A stretch of 64,000 nt of DNA, from assembly GCA_963789075.1 (NCBI GenBank), contig CAWBJQ010000014.1:930001-994000 (forward strand), given 5' to 3'. A program made the translations under genes and the position numbers. This document shows, in pieces, positions 16,040 to 26,344 of the stretch; positions within the stretch are counted from its first letter, which is position 1, and each line of letters opens with the position of its first letter. Under the pieces are notes generated by a model. It was not told the DNA's origin and did not search any database. It saw only the letters and a list, made by a program, of their open reading frames with translations. Source of the DNA: DATATJ01 sp963789075 (lineage in GTDB: Bacteria > Acidobacteriota > Vicinamibacteria > Vicinamibacterales > CAVVIG01).

Positions 16040-17182
16040 CTAAAAGGTGAGCGCCGCCTGCACGAACACGCCGTTGATAATCTGCACGTCCTCCGGTCGG
16101 CGGAAGTGCCGGTATTCGACCTTCAACGCGGTCGAGTCGGTCAGCTCGTACCGCACGCCAAGTGTGCCGGTGTAGCTCGAGACGTCGCCAAACACCGGCT
16201 CGCCCACGGCGCCCAGCATCTTTTCGTAGCGTCCGTAGGGCTTCCAGTCGGGAAAGCTGGTGAGCCGCCACGCCGCCTGGACGTAAAACGCCTGGCTGTT
16301 GAAGTCCATCGCGCTCAGCGGATCGTGATGATGCACATTCGCGAACTCCGCGATGATCTCCGGCGTCTCCTGCGTCACCGCCACATACGCGGATGAAATG
16401 AGCTCCGGCACACCGTCGACCGTCGGCAGAGTCAGGAGGTCGTGATACACGGCGGCGCCCATCTCCACGCTGTACAAGGCCGCCGGGCGTGCGTACACTT
16501 TCGCGAGCCATGCGCGGTTCTTGTTGACGTCGCCCGCATCTCCGGCGCGGCTCAGGATCGCGCCGCGTCCATTGCCGACGCCGAAGTTGTAGCCGATACC
16601 CGCAGCGGGCGGGCCGACGCTGCCCTCGGCCAGCAGGCCGACGAAATGCACCGGCAAGAAGGTCCCGCCGAACTCAATCATCTGCGGCCGATCGATCGTG
16701 GTCTGCAGCCAGAGGCCGTGATGGAACGCGGTGTTCCAGTAGTTGATCGGCGTGTGGTACCGGCCGACCGATATCTTGAAGGCGTCGTTGTAATCGTAGC
16801 GAAGAATCGCGCGTTCGACTTCCACCGTGAACGTATTGGATCGGGCGGTGAAGCTCGTCTCGCCGAAGAAGCTCACCTTGGGTCCGAGAGACGCCGACAG
16901 GTGCAGCGCGAACTGTCCGAGGCTGAAGCCGTCGGGTGAATGCTTGTCGTCGGTCTGCGCGAAGTCCATGTCAGTGAAGCCACGCAGGTGAAAGGACGGC
17001 CCGTCGGAGGCGCCATGTTGATCGTGCGCATCCTGCGGTTCCTGCCCATCGGCCGCGGCCGCGTGCGACGAGGGGGTGCTCGATCCGGCGTCCTCGTCGG
17101 GAGACGCCGCGGAGGGCCCTGTCTGTGCTGCCGCGCCCGCTGCGACGAGAAGACAGACGCACACTATCGCTACTCGCTTCAT
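16040..17182 (-). CDS. Outer-membrane porin-like beta-barrel protein
   Basis: 380 residues: a signal peptide (RVAIVCVCLLVAAGAAAQ), a 50-residue low-complexity acidic/His region (SHAAAADGQEPQDAHDQHG), then alternating amphipathic strands ending in an aromatic C-terminus (FVQAALTF), the signal for outer-membrane assembly. Motifs such as SLGQFALHLSASLGPKVSFF and VEYRHFRRPED are typical of predicted porins of the phosphate-porin/OmpL-like group. The substrate is unknown. It is first of a three-gene operon with the PBP-like protein and adenylate cyclase; the coupling suggests ligand entry, binding and signalling. The frame is intact. Confidence 0.7.
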   Translation of the reverse strand: MKRVAIVCVCLLVAAGAAAQTGPSAASPDEDAGSSTPSSHAAAADGQEPQDAHDQHGASDGPSFHLRGFTDMDFAQTDDKHSPDGFSLGQFALHLSASLGPKVSFFGETSFTARSNTFTVEVERAILRYDYNDAFKISVGRYHTPINYWNTAFHHGLWLQTTIDRPQMIEFGGTFLPVHFVGLLAEGSVGPPAAGIGYNFGVGNGRGAILSRAGDAGDVNKNRAWLAKVYARPAALYSVEMGAAVYHDLLTLPTVDGVPELISSAYVAVTQETPEIIAEFANVHHHDPLSAMDFNSQAFYVQAAWRLTSFPDWKPYGRYEKMLGAVGEPVFGDVSSYTGTLGVRYELTDSTALKVEYRHFRRPEDVQIINGVFVQAALTF

Positions 17183-17396
17183 CCAGCCTCCGTAGGCACG
17201 CGCGACGGCCCACGGCGCTCGGCGAGCGGGACCACGAAGGCGTCGGTTTGTACTGGTGATTGCTGTTCTACGAGCCGGCGGGCCGTGTTGAACCCGACTC
17301 AGCTATGGGAAGGTAGCCTGCAGAGCTGAGATTTGCAAGCTCTGCATTATGGCAATTTCACGTGATTGCACTCGTCGGCTCGCCGGTTCTCATCGG

Positions 17397-18161
17397 TCAG
17401 CGCGCGAGCACAGGCTCCGCCGGCCGCTCCACCGGCTCGAGGAACGCCGACACCTGTTTGCGCAGCTCGTCCTGGATGTGATCGACCGAGCGGCGCGCAT
17501 CCACCACACTGAAATGGAATTCATCCGCCATCGAGCTGTATTCGCGCAGCAGCTTGTTCTGATAGGCGCGGAAGCTGTCGTAGATGTCGTCGCCGTGCTT
17601 CAGGTCCATGCCCGATTCCCAGTAGTCCATGCCGCGCGATTCGAGGACGCGGCCGATCAGCGTCTTCACGTCGACGTTCAGGTAGAAGACGAGATGCGGC
17701 GCGATCGCGAAGCCGTAGAGGCTGCGCAGCCACGCGCGATCGGTGCCGCGGACGCCGGCGCGTGCGAGCGCCGTGAAGATGTAGCGATCCGACAGCACGA
17801 CGAAGCCCGCCTTCAGCGCCGGGATGATCTCTTTCTCGAGCCGATCGGCGAAGTCGGTCGCATAGAGCAGCACGAACGTCAGCTTGTTCAGCGTGTTGCT
17901 CGACTTGGCGAGCTCGATCGTCGGCTGCATCAGCTCCGACCGTGTCCAGCCAGTCTCGACGACGCCGTAGCCTTTCACCTCGAGCCATTCGCGCAGCAGC
18001 TGAATCTGCGTGCTGCGGCCGACGCCGTCGGTGCCTTCGATCGCAATCAGCTTCCCGGGATAGGAGTCGAGCGGCAGATACGGAATACCCTGGCCGTAGT
18101 ACTGGCCGGACTGCATGCCGCCGTTGGCGCCGTGGTTGTCCGTCTCAGTCGAGCTCGTCAT
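17397..18161 (-). CDS. Thymidylate-kinase-like P-loop protein 1 (Walker A Lys replaced by Arg)
   Basis: 254 residues with the thymidylate kinase fold: P-loop IEGTDGVGRSTQIQLL, the DR motif LSDRYIFTALARAGVRG, and helices typical of dTMP kinases. In the P-loop the invariant Lys is Arg (GVGRST, codon CGC), a change expected to weaken or alter phosphate transfer. The N-terminal 35 residues (GMQSGQYYGQGIPYLPLDS) are an extension absent from ordinary Tmk. It overlaps a second, canonical-looking paralogue by 17 bases and lies beside ppx, CHAD and sixA genes, so a role in polyphosphate or nucleotide-phosphate metabolism other than dTDP synthesis is possible. The frame is intact. Confidence 0.75.
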   Translation of the reverse strand: MTSSTETDNHGANGGMQSGQYYGQGIPYLPLDSYPGKLIAIEGTDGVGRSTQIQLLREWLEVKGYGVVETGWTRSELMQPTIELAKSSNTLNKLTFVLLYATDFADRLEKEIIPALKAGFVVLSDRYIFTALARAGVRGTDRAWLRSLYGFAIAPHLVFYLNVDVKTLIGRVLESRGMDYWESGMDLKHGDDIYDSFRAYQNKLLREYSSMADEFHFSVVDARRSVDHIQDELRKQVSAFLEPVERPAEPVLAR

Positions 18162-18843
18162 CGATCATCTCCACTCCGCTGGTCTGCACGTGCTGCGTGA
18201 TCACTTTGCGCACGAGCCGCTGCTGCTCCGTGATGCTGGTCCTGGCGTCGATCACCTCGAGGCCGAATTCGTCGACGAGCCGATCGTACTCGTCCAGCAC
18301 TTTCCCCTGAAACAGGCGGAAGCTCTCGACCGGATTCGCGCTCCACCCGAGATCCATGCCGGCCTCGTAGAACTTCAGTTTGACGCGCCGCGCCATCAGT
18401 CGATCGAGCGACACTTCGATCGGCACCCGAAAGTACAGCGTCAGATCGGGCTTCACGCCGAAGCTGTACAGATCGCGGACCCACTGACGGTCGACGCCCC
18501 GCGTCGCGTCCCGCGCAAACGCCGTGTACGCGTAACGGTCCGCCAGCACGATCATGCCCGCCTTGAGCGGCGGGATGATCTTGTACAGCAGCCGATCAGC
18601 GAAGTCGGTGGCGTGCAGCAGGCTGAACGTCATCGGCGTCAGCGCGTTTTTCTTCTTGCCGGATTTCGTCGCCGCCTTGACGAGCGCCGACGAGTTCCAT
18701 TCGGTGACGAACACCCGGTGGCCTTCCGCCGCCAGCCACTTGGCGAGCAGGCCCAGCTGCGTCGTCTTGCCTGATCCGTCGATGCCTTCGACGACGAACA
18801 GCTTGCCCGGGTATTCGTGCGGCTTCGTGAGGTTGTTCAACAT
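18145..18843 (-). CDS. Thymidylate kinase family protein 2
   Basis: 232 residues with an intact P-loop (VEGIDGSGKTTQLGLL), a DR motif (LADRYAYTAFARDATRG) and a LID-like basic segment (RLMARRVKLKFYEAGMD). Canonical thymidylate kinase phosphorylates dTMP to dTDP. The protein shares order and length with the gene downstream (KL.IEG.DG.G..TQ; FADRL..IIP.LKAG), so the pair is a tandem duplication. Which of the two, if either, is the housekeeping Tmk cannot be told here. It starts within the last codons of the conserved Ppx region, so coupling with Ppx is likely. Confidence 0.8.
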   Translation of the reverse strand: MLNNLTKPHEYPGKLFVVEGIDGSGKTTQLGLLAKWLAAEGHRVFVTEWNSSALVKAATKSGKKKNALTPMTFSLLHATDFADRLLYKIIPPLKAGMIVLADRYAYTAFARDATRGVDRQWVRDLYSFGVKPDLTLYFRVPIEVSLDRLMARRVKLKFYEAGMDLGWSANPVESFRLFQGKVLDEYDRLVDEFGLEVIDARTSITEQQRLVRKVITQHVQTSGVEMIDDELD

Positions 18844-20383
18844 GCGTCTGTCCGCTGACCTCGATTCTGAGCGGCTTGTCGATCAGCCGCTCGAACGGCG
18901 CGGCGTGCCGCGTGGCTGCCCATAACTCCAGCTCCGCGTCGCCCGTCGTCCGCACCTGCAGCAGCCCATCGTCGCCGCGATCGTGCAGCTCGACGCCGCT
19001 GATCGTCTGCGAGTGGCTCCGATCGAGGCTTTCGGCCAGCCGGAGAATCGCCGCGAGCGTCCGGATCGAGCGCCGACGCCGTGGGCTGATGTCGGCGAAC
19101 GTGCCGTGGCGCTTCTTCGGCGTCGCCTGGCGGTGATAGCGGGCGATCAGCGCGATCGTCTCGATCTCGTGCGGCTCGAAACCCCGCAGATCGCCATTCT
19201 TGATCAAATAGTACGAATGCTTGTGATGGCGCTCGTAGCTGATGTGGACGCCCACGTCGTGGAGCAGCGCCGCGTATTCGAGCCATTCCCGCTCGCGATC
19301 CGTCAGGGCGTGCACGCCGCGCGTCTGCTCGAAGAGCGCGACCGCAAGCCGGGCGACCTGGTTCGCGTGCTCCGGCCAGTAGTTGCAGCGCTCGGCGAGC
19401 TCGACGACGCTGCGCCGGCGGACGTCAGGATAGCGATCGGCCTGCGCGATCTGTTTGCGGTGCCGCGCGATGTAATCGAGCACGAGCCCTTCGCGCAGCG
19501 AGAAATCGCACAGCGTGATCTCCGTGGCGCCGAGCCGCTTGACGATGGTGTCGAGCAGGATTGCGCCGGCGACCGACAGATCGGCGCGCCGCGGCTCGAG
19601 GCCTGGCAGCCGCAGGCGCTTTTCGAGATTGGCCTCGACCAGTGCGTGACGCAAGCGCCGCAGTTGCTTCGCCGATACACGACGGCTGCGGAGCGGCGAG
19701 CCCGCAGGGTTGCCGCGCTCGGCAGCCGCCATCGCGCCGAGACTGAGAATCGTGCCCGACGTACCGATGACGCGATCGTAGCCCGCGGCCGCGATCTCGT
19801 CGAGATACTCGCTGGCCTCCGCCAGGACGTACTTCACCAACTTCCGTTCGTCGCGCGGCTCGATCGGATCGCTCTTGACGAAGCGCTCGGTCAAGCGGAT
19901 GACACCGAGCTTGAAGCTGCGCCCGGCATCCACGCTCGGGCCGGTGCCGCGTGTGATTTCGACGCTGCCGCCGCCGATGTCGACGACCACCGCGACGTCG
20001 GTCGGCACGCTGACGCCGTAGACCGCGGCGAGATGAATGAGCCGCGCCTCTTCGGTGCCGGAGATCACTCGCGGCCGAATGCCGGTCTGCGCGGTGATCG
20101 TTTTGAGGAACTCGCCGCCGTTTTCGGCTTCGCGCGTGGCGCTGGTCGCCGCCGCGATGATCTCGTCCACCTTGTGCGATTCGGCGAGCCGCCGAAACTT
20201 CGACAGCACTTGGAGCGCGGCGTGCATCGCCTCCGGTGTCAGCGCGCGGCCGTCCAGGCCGCCGGCGCCCAGGCGGATCATCTCCTTTTCGCGGTCGATG
20301 ACCTCGAACGACAGATCGGGACGCACCCGCACGACGATCATGTGCAGGGAATTCGTGCCGATGTCGATGGCGGCTACACGCAT
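18596..20383 (-). CDS. ppx: Exopolyphosphatase / pppGpp phosphohydrolase (Ppx/GppA) family
   Basis: Hydrolyses terminal phosphates from polyphosphate and/or converts pppGpp to ppGpp. ASKHA landmarks: AIDIGTNSLHMIV, ATSATREAENGGEFL, VISGTEEARLIHLA, VVVDIGGGSVEITRGTG. A C-terminal HD-like domain follows (AALLHDVGVHISYERHHKHS). Conserved sequence ends near 18840 (about 515 residues, the normal length), but the frame stays open to 18596 through the start of the kinase-like gene, giving a 248-base overlap. A one-base shift at the end would instead stop at 18837 (the next frame ends DAC-stop just inside the kinase start), which is more likely. The neighbouring CHAD and SixA genes, divergently read, support a polyphosphate role. 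Confidence 0.9.
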   Translation of the reverse strand: MRVAAIDIGTNSLHMIVVRVRPDLSFEVIDREKEMIRLGAGGLDGRALTPEAMHAALQVLSKFRRLAESHKVDEIIAAATSATREAENGGEFLKTITAQTGIRPRVISGTEEARLIHLAAVYGVSVPTDVAVVVDIGGGSVEITRGTGPSVDAGRSFKLGVIRLTERFVKSDPIEPRDERKLVKYVLAEASEYLDEIAAAGYDRVIGTSGTILSLGAMAAAERGNPAGSPLRSRRVSAKQLRRLRHALVEANLEKRLRLPGLEPRRADLSVAGAILLDTIVKRLGATEITLCDFSLREGLVLDYIARHRKQIAQADRYPDVRRRSVVELAERCNYWPEHANQVARLAVALFEQTRGVHALTDREREWLEYAALLHDVGVHISYERHHKHSYYLIKNGDLRGFEPHEIETIALIARYHRQATPKKRHGTFADISPRRRRSIRTLAAILRLAESLDRSHSQTISGVELHDRGDDGLLQVRTTGDAELELWAATRHAAPFERLIDKPLRIEVSGQTHVEQPHEAARIPGQAVRRRRHRRIRQDDAAGPARQVAGGGRPPGVRHRMELVGARQGGDEIRQEEKRADADDVQPAARHRLR

Positions 20384-20409
20384 GAAAAGCTCAACTTCGG
20401 TCCTTCCAC

Positions 20410-20415
20410 TATAAT
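20410..20415 (+). promoter_or_regulatory. Candidate -10 element (TATAAT) for the CHAD gene
   Basis: A perfect TATAAT in the 46-base divergent gap between ppx and the CHAD gene, 14 bases before the CHAD ATG, implying an mRNA leader of only about eight bases. No convincing -35 box is seen 17 bases upstream. Confidence 0.35.
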
Positions 20416-20429
20416 GGCATCCTCATAAC

Positions 20430-21341
20430 ATGGCGGCGTCAACACAGCGTCACGTGCTCCTACGCACGCGTCTTGAGCGGTTTACACGGTTGTTACACGG
20501 GCTCGCCCAGGGTGACGTGAACGCGTTGCACCGCACGCGGGTCGCCTCGCGCCGGCTGCGCGAGCTGTTGCCGGTCCTCCAGCTCGACCATGACGTCGCC
20601 CACAAGCTCGGCCGGCGGCTGCGCAAGGTCACCGCACGCCTGGGGACGGTCCGGGAGCTCGATGTCCTCCTGATCCTCATTGATGAGCTGCACGAGTCGC
20701 GCCGCCATGACCGGCCGGCGCTGAACCGTGTGCGAGACGAGGTCGCGAAGGACCGCACGCGCGCGCGCGAAAAGCTCCTTGGTCGAAAGGTGCCGCTCGA
20801 CGAGATGAAGCGCATCGCGCGCAAGCTCAATCGCAGCGTGGATGTGCTGGCGCAGGCGGAACAGACCAAACCGGCCGGGCCGCCGGAGGCGCGCGGCTGG
20901 CGCTGGGCGATTGATGCGCGGATCGCACGGCGCGCCGAGTCGTTGCAGCAGGCGATCGCCGATGCCGGCGCCGTCTATCTCCCCGAGCGGCTGCACACGG
21001 TTCGCATTGCGGTGAAGAAACTGCGGTATGCGCTCGAAATCGCCACGGAAGCGGCGGGGGAGCGAACCACTCCGGAACTGCGCCTGCTCGAGCGTGCGCA
21101 AACGCTGCTGGGCCGTCTTCACGACTTGCAGGTGCTGATGGACCGCGTGCGCCAGGTGCAGGCATCGCTGATGCCGCCGAACATCGCCACCTGGCGGGAG
21201 CTCGACGCGGTCACGACCGCGCTCGAGAACAGCTGCCGCCGCTTGCACGCGCGCTACATGCGCGATCGCGCGGCACTCACCGTTCTCGTCGAACACTTTG
21301 CCGCGCGGCCGCCCAAGCAGGCCGCCCGAACGGCGGGTTAA
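20430..21341 (+). CDS. CHAD domain protein (polyphosphate-binding)
   Basis: 304-residue, helix-rich, strongly basic protein with the CHAD signature of repeated conserved His/Arg/Lys: NALHRTRVASRRLRELLPVL in the first half and LHTVRIAVKKLRYALEIATE in the second. CHAD domains bind polyphosphate chains through these basic residues and associate with polyphosphate granules. The gene is divergent from ppx and followed four bases later by a SixA-type phosphatase, an arrangement repeatedly seen for CHAD proteins. There is no CYTH domain, unlike many fused forms. The frame is intact. Confidence 0.9.
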   Translation: MAASTQRHVLLRTRLERFTRLLHGLAQGDVNALHRTRVASRRLRELLPVLQLDHDVAHKLGRRLRKVTARLGTVRELDVLLILIDELHESRRHDRPALNRVRDEVAKDRTRAREKLLGRKVPLDEMKRIARKLNRSVDVLAQAEQTKPAGPPEARGWRWAIDARIARRAESLQQAIADAGAVYLPERLHTVRIAVKKLRYALEIATEAAGERTTPELRLLERAQTLLGRLHDLQVLMDRVRQVQASLMPPNIATWRELDAVTTALENSCRRLHARYMRDRAALTVLVEHFAARPPKQAARTAG

Positions 21342-21345
21342 TCGC

Positions 21346-21852
21346 ATGGCCGGCCCCTATGAGCTGTATCTCGTTCGACACGGGACGGCGGAGGCGCGCG
21401 GCGACGCGTGGCCCGACGACAGCAAACGCCCGTTGACCGACGCGGGAATGAGCCGTTTGCGCAAGCAGGCGCGTGGTCTGGCCCGGCTTGGCGTCACCTT
21501 CGATGTGGTACTGACCAGCCCCTTCGTGCGGACGCGGCAGACAGCAGAAATCGTCGCGGCCGCGTTCGATCCGCGTCCCCACCTCGCGACGACCGAGGCG
21601 CTGATCCCCGATGGCACCTACGCCGCGGTGCTCGCGGAGCTCGCCAAGCAGGTGCGGCGCACGCGCATCGCGCTGGTCGGGCACGAGCCCGGCGTCGGCG
21701 AGCTCGCGGCGCGGCTCATCGGCTCGCGCCATCCGATCCCGTTCAAGAAGGGAGCGGTCTGCTGCATCGAAGTCGACGCGCTGCCGCCCGAGGGCCCGGG
21801 TGCGCTGCGCTGGTTTCTGTCGCCGAAAATCCTGCGCAGCATCAAGGGATAG
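21346..21852 (+). CDS. sixA: SixA-type histidine phosphatase
   Basis: About 168 residues of the phosphoglycerate-mutase superfamily. The phospho-acceptor RHG motif is YLVRHGTAEAR, the second block is TSPFVRTRQTAEIV, and the second catalytic His is in ALVGHEPGVGELAARLIG. SixA removes phosphate from histidine-phosphotransfer domains in E. coli; in CHAD neighbourhoods it may act on other phospho-substrates. ATG at 21346 was chosen because it lies four bases past the CHAD stop; a longer start would overlap CHAD by more than 40 bases. A palindromic repeat follows its stop directly. The frame is intact. Confidence 0.9.
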   Translation: MAGPYELYLVRHGTAEARGDAWPDDSKRPLTDAGMSRLRKQARGLARLGVTFDVVLTSPFVRTRQTAEIVAAAFDPRPHLATTEALIPDGTYAAVLAELAKQVRRTRIALVGHEPGVGELAARLIGSRHPIPFKKGAVCCIEVDALPPEGPGALRWFLSPKILRSIKG

Positions 21853-21936
21853 GTTCGCGGGTTCGCAGGGTTCGCGGGTTCCGGGTTCGCGGCGAACCTC
21901 GCGAACCGAACGAACTTCGCGAACCGAACGAACCTA
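21853..21936. repeat. Family C palindromic repeat between convergent genes
   Basis: ggttcgcgggttcgcagggt on the left faces gcgaaccgaacgaacctatg on the right, giving a hairpin between sixA and the DUF6526-like gene. The last bases overlap that gene's stop codon. It may act as a bidirectional terminator. Confidence 0.75.
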
Positions 21937-22368
21937 TGCCCTGAGCAAATCCGCCTGCCAGTTCTTCACGCGCATCTTGATCGCTTTCGCCGTCGGCAGG
22001 CTCCCCGCCAACACCTCACGCGCCAGTTCCGGCAGCTCCGCGTCGCTCGCAAATCGCATCGCAATCAGCTGGCCTGGCGTCAGCTCGTAAATACGCGCGC
22101 TCAGATCAGGCGACAGCACCTCGCGGAGACGCAACCGCATCTCCAGCCGAATCACGCGGTCCTGCACGCTGATCGTCATGGCGCGCGCCATGAGCGCGAA
22201 CATCAGCAGCGCCGCGGCTACGATCACGTTCCATCCAGTGCCGAGCGCTGGCGCCTGGATGAGCAGCCAGATCGCGATCACGACGTTGACGAGGAACACG
22301 GGGACCACGAAGAAATGAAACGGCGGCCGGTAGCGCGCGTGGTTCTCGAAATTCTGTGCACTGGACAT
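21934..22368 (-). CDS. DUF6526-like small membrane protein
   Basis: 144 residues. Two adjacent hydrophobic helices (FHFFVVPVFLVNVVIAIWLL and WNVIVAAALLMFALMARAMT) are followed by a conserved soluble tail with the pattern QDRVIRLEMRLRLREVL and IRFASD-like ..PGQLIAMRFASDAELPEL. The opening NFENHARYRPPFHFF and this tail resemble the DUF6526 family, whose function is unknown. The stop codon lies at the edge of a palindromic repeat. It is downstream of, and on the same strand as, the PhoB-like regulator, but 18 bases separate the starts and stops, so co-transcription is likely. Confidence 0.6.
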   Translation of the reverse strand: MSSAQNFENHARYRPPFHFFVVPVFLVNVVIAIWLLIQAPALGTGWNVIVAAALLMFALMARAMTISVQDRVIRLEMRLRLREVLSPDLSARIYELTPGQLIAMRFASDAELPELAREVLAGSLPTAKAIKMRVKNWQADLLRA

Positions 22369-22386
22369 AAAGCCTCCGCCGCGATT

Positions 22387-23076
22387 CTAGTCGATGAAGC
22401 GGTAGCCCAGGCCGACGACCGTCTCGATCTGCTGTCCGGCGGTCCCCAACTTCGATCGGAGCCGGCCGACGTGCACGTCGACCGACCGCGTTTCGACCAG
22501 CCGGTCATAGCCCCAGACCCGCTCCAGCAGGCGATCGCGGGAGACGACGCGCGACTTGTTCTGCACCAGATAGCGCAGCAGCTCGAACTCGCGCCTGGTG
22601 AGCCGGATCGCTTCGCCGTCGACCGTCACCGCCACGGCGTCGAAATCGGCCACCAGATGCACGCCAGTGTACGCGGCGGGCGCCCGTTCGCCCGGCGCCG
22701 CGCTGCGCCGCAGCACGGCCCGCACGCGCGCCGTCAGTTCCCGGAGGCTGAACGGCTTGGTCACATAATCGTCGGCGCCCTGTTCGAGTCCGCCCACACG
22801 ATCGTCTTCCCCCCCACGCGCCGTCAGCATGATGATCGGCAGGTGCTTCGCGTCAGACCGCCCGCGCAGAATCCGGCAGACTTCCAGTCCGCTGAGGATC
22901 GGCAGGTTCAAGTCGAGAATGATCAGATCGGGCAAACGGGCGCTCACGGCTTTGAGCGCGGCTTCGCCGGTTCCGGCGATTTCGGCGTCGGCATCGCCGT
23001 TTCGCTCGAGGGCGTGCTTGATGAGACCGGCCAGGTCGAGCTCGTCTTCGACGATCAGCACACGATTTCTCGGCAT
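22387..23076 (-). CDS. OmpR/PhoB family response regulator (orphan)
   Basis: A 229-residue two-domain regulator. Receiver: acidic pair VEDELD, phospho-acceptor in IILDLNLPILSG, Thr in MLTARG and Lys in DDYVTKPFSL. The effector is a winged helix (RLTRREFELLRYLVQ, VETRSVDVHVGRLRSKLG, VVGLGYRFID) as in PhoB. No histidine kinase is adjacent; a PhoB-PhoR pair lies 15 kb away. The start ATG (MPRNRVLIVEDE) is 13 codons inside the longest frame, which begins in the promoter region. A KTAAC direct repeat with 11-base phasing lies upstream, pointing toward this gene, and the same repeat lies before the pst porin and the pit operon, so autoregulation and control of phosphate genes are inferred. Confidence 0.9.
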   Translation of the reverse strand: MPRNRVLIVEDELDLAGLIKHALERNGDADAEIAGTGEAALKAVSARLPDLIILDLNLPILSGLEVCRILRGRSDAKHLPIIMLTARGGEDDRVGGLEQGADDYVTKPFSLRELTARVRAVLRRSAAPGERAPAAYTGVHLVADFDAVAVTVDGEAIRLTRREFELLRYLVQNKSRVVSRDRLLERVWGYDRLVETRSVDVHVGRLRSKLGTAGQQIETVVGLGYRFID

Positions 23077-23120
23077 GGAGCGCAGCCTATCGTGCGCCGA
23101 TGTCACAACCATCACGGACC

Positions 23121-23138
23121 GGTTAATTGTGGGTTAAG
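23121..23138 (-). promoter_or_regulatory. Pho-box-like direct repeat upstream of the response regulator
   Basis: On the minus strand CTTAACCCACAATTAACC: two TTAAC half-sites 11 bases apart, the spacing used by PhoB/OmpR dimers. It lies in the 80-base divergent gap between the regulator and the secreted-protein/phosphoesterase genes and could act on both sides. Confidence 0.5.
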
Positions 23139-23156
23139 ATTTCACGAAGGAGCCAC

Positions 23157-23618
23157 GTGCGAGTGACATCCGCCAGGGGGTCCTGGCTTTTCACCGGTCT
23201 CGTCGCGGCGGCGCTGCTGTGCGTGGCGCGGTCGGCCGCGCCGCAGTTCACCCCCTTTCCCAACGACCCGCACCACATCCTCGAGGGCAACTGGCAGTCG
23301 TGCCTGCAGCGCGACGGCCACTACAGCGAGCGCGTCTACGATCACGTCGTCAACGGCGTCGGGCAGTTCGAGCTCCACATGGGACCGCGGCGCGAGTTCG
23401 CGCTCTTCAAGGGCGTGCAGGACGAACATCGCGACCACGACTCGCCGGAGAATCTGCTGCAGCCGAATTCCGCGTGGAGCTGGAAGCGGGGCGCGCCAAG
23501 CAGCAGTGGGAAATTCCCGTCGTTCAACCTCGCGTTCACGGTGACGCTCGCCGGCGGCTCGCGCATGGACTGCGAGAGCTGGTTCATCCTCCTCGAACCG
23601 CTGCAGAAAACGTCCTAG
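23157..23618 (+). CDS. Small secreted protein of unknown function
   Basis: About 153 residues with an export signal (ARGSWLFTGLVAAALLCVARS) and a soluble domain rich in aromatic and polar residues: NDPHHILEGNWQSCLQRDGH, YDHVVNGVGQFELHMGPRRE, FNLAFTVTLAGGSRMDCESW. Two cysteines could pair in the periplasm. I do not recognise the family. GTG was chosen as the start because AAGGAG lies four bases upstream. One base separates its stop from the phosphoesterase start, and both lie downstream of the Pho-box-like repeat, so it may belong to the phosphate-scavenging group. Confidence 0.5.
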   Translation: MRVTSARGSWLFTGLVAAALLCVARSAAPQFTPFPNDPHHILEGNWQSCLQRDGHYSERVYDHVVNGVGQFELHMGPRREFALFKGVQDEHRDHDSPENLLQPNSAWSWKRGAPSSSGKFPSFNLAFTVTLAGGSRMDCESWFILLEPLQKTS

Positions 23619-23619
23619 C

Positions 23620-26219
<2,600 letters not shown>

Positions 26220-26245
26220 CGGCACGAAACCTGCTAGGCCTCGAT

Positions 26246-26261
26246 TTAACCAGCCTGTAAC
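26246..26261 (+). promoter_or_regulatory. Pho-box-like direct repeat upstream of the porin-pst operon
   Basis: TTAACCAGCCTGTAAC: TTAAC and GTAAC half-sites 11 bases apart, about 84 bases before the porin start and in the same orientation as the operon. No clear -10 box was found at the expected distance. Confidence 0.45.
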
Positions 26262-26344
26262 ACGATCGAAGCCCCCCCGACACATCCAATCGCTACTGTT
26301 GTCCCCGACGCTCATGGGCCGTCGCCCTGAGGAGGAGGCAGCAC

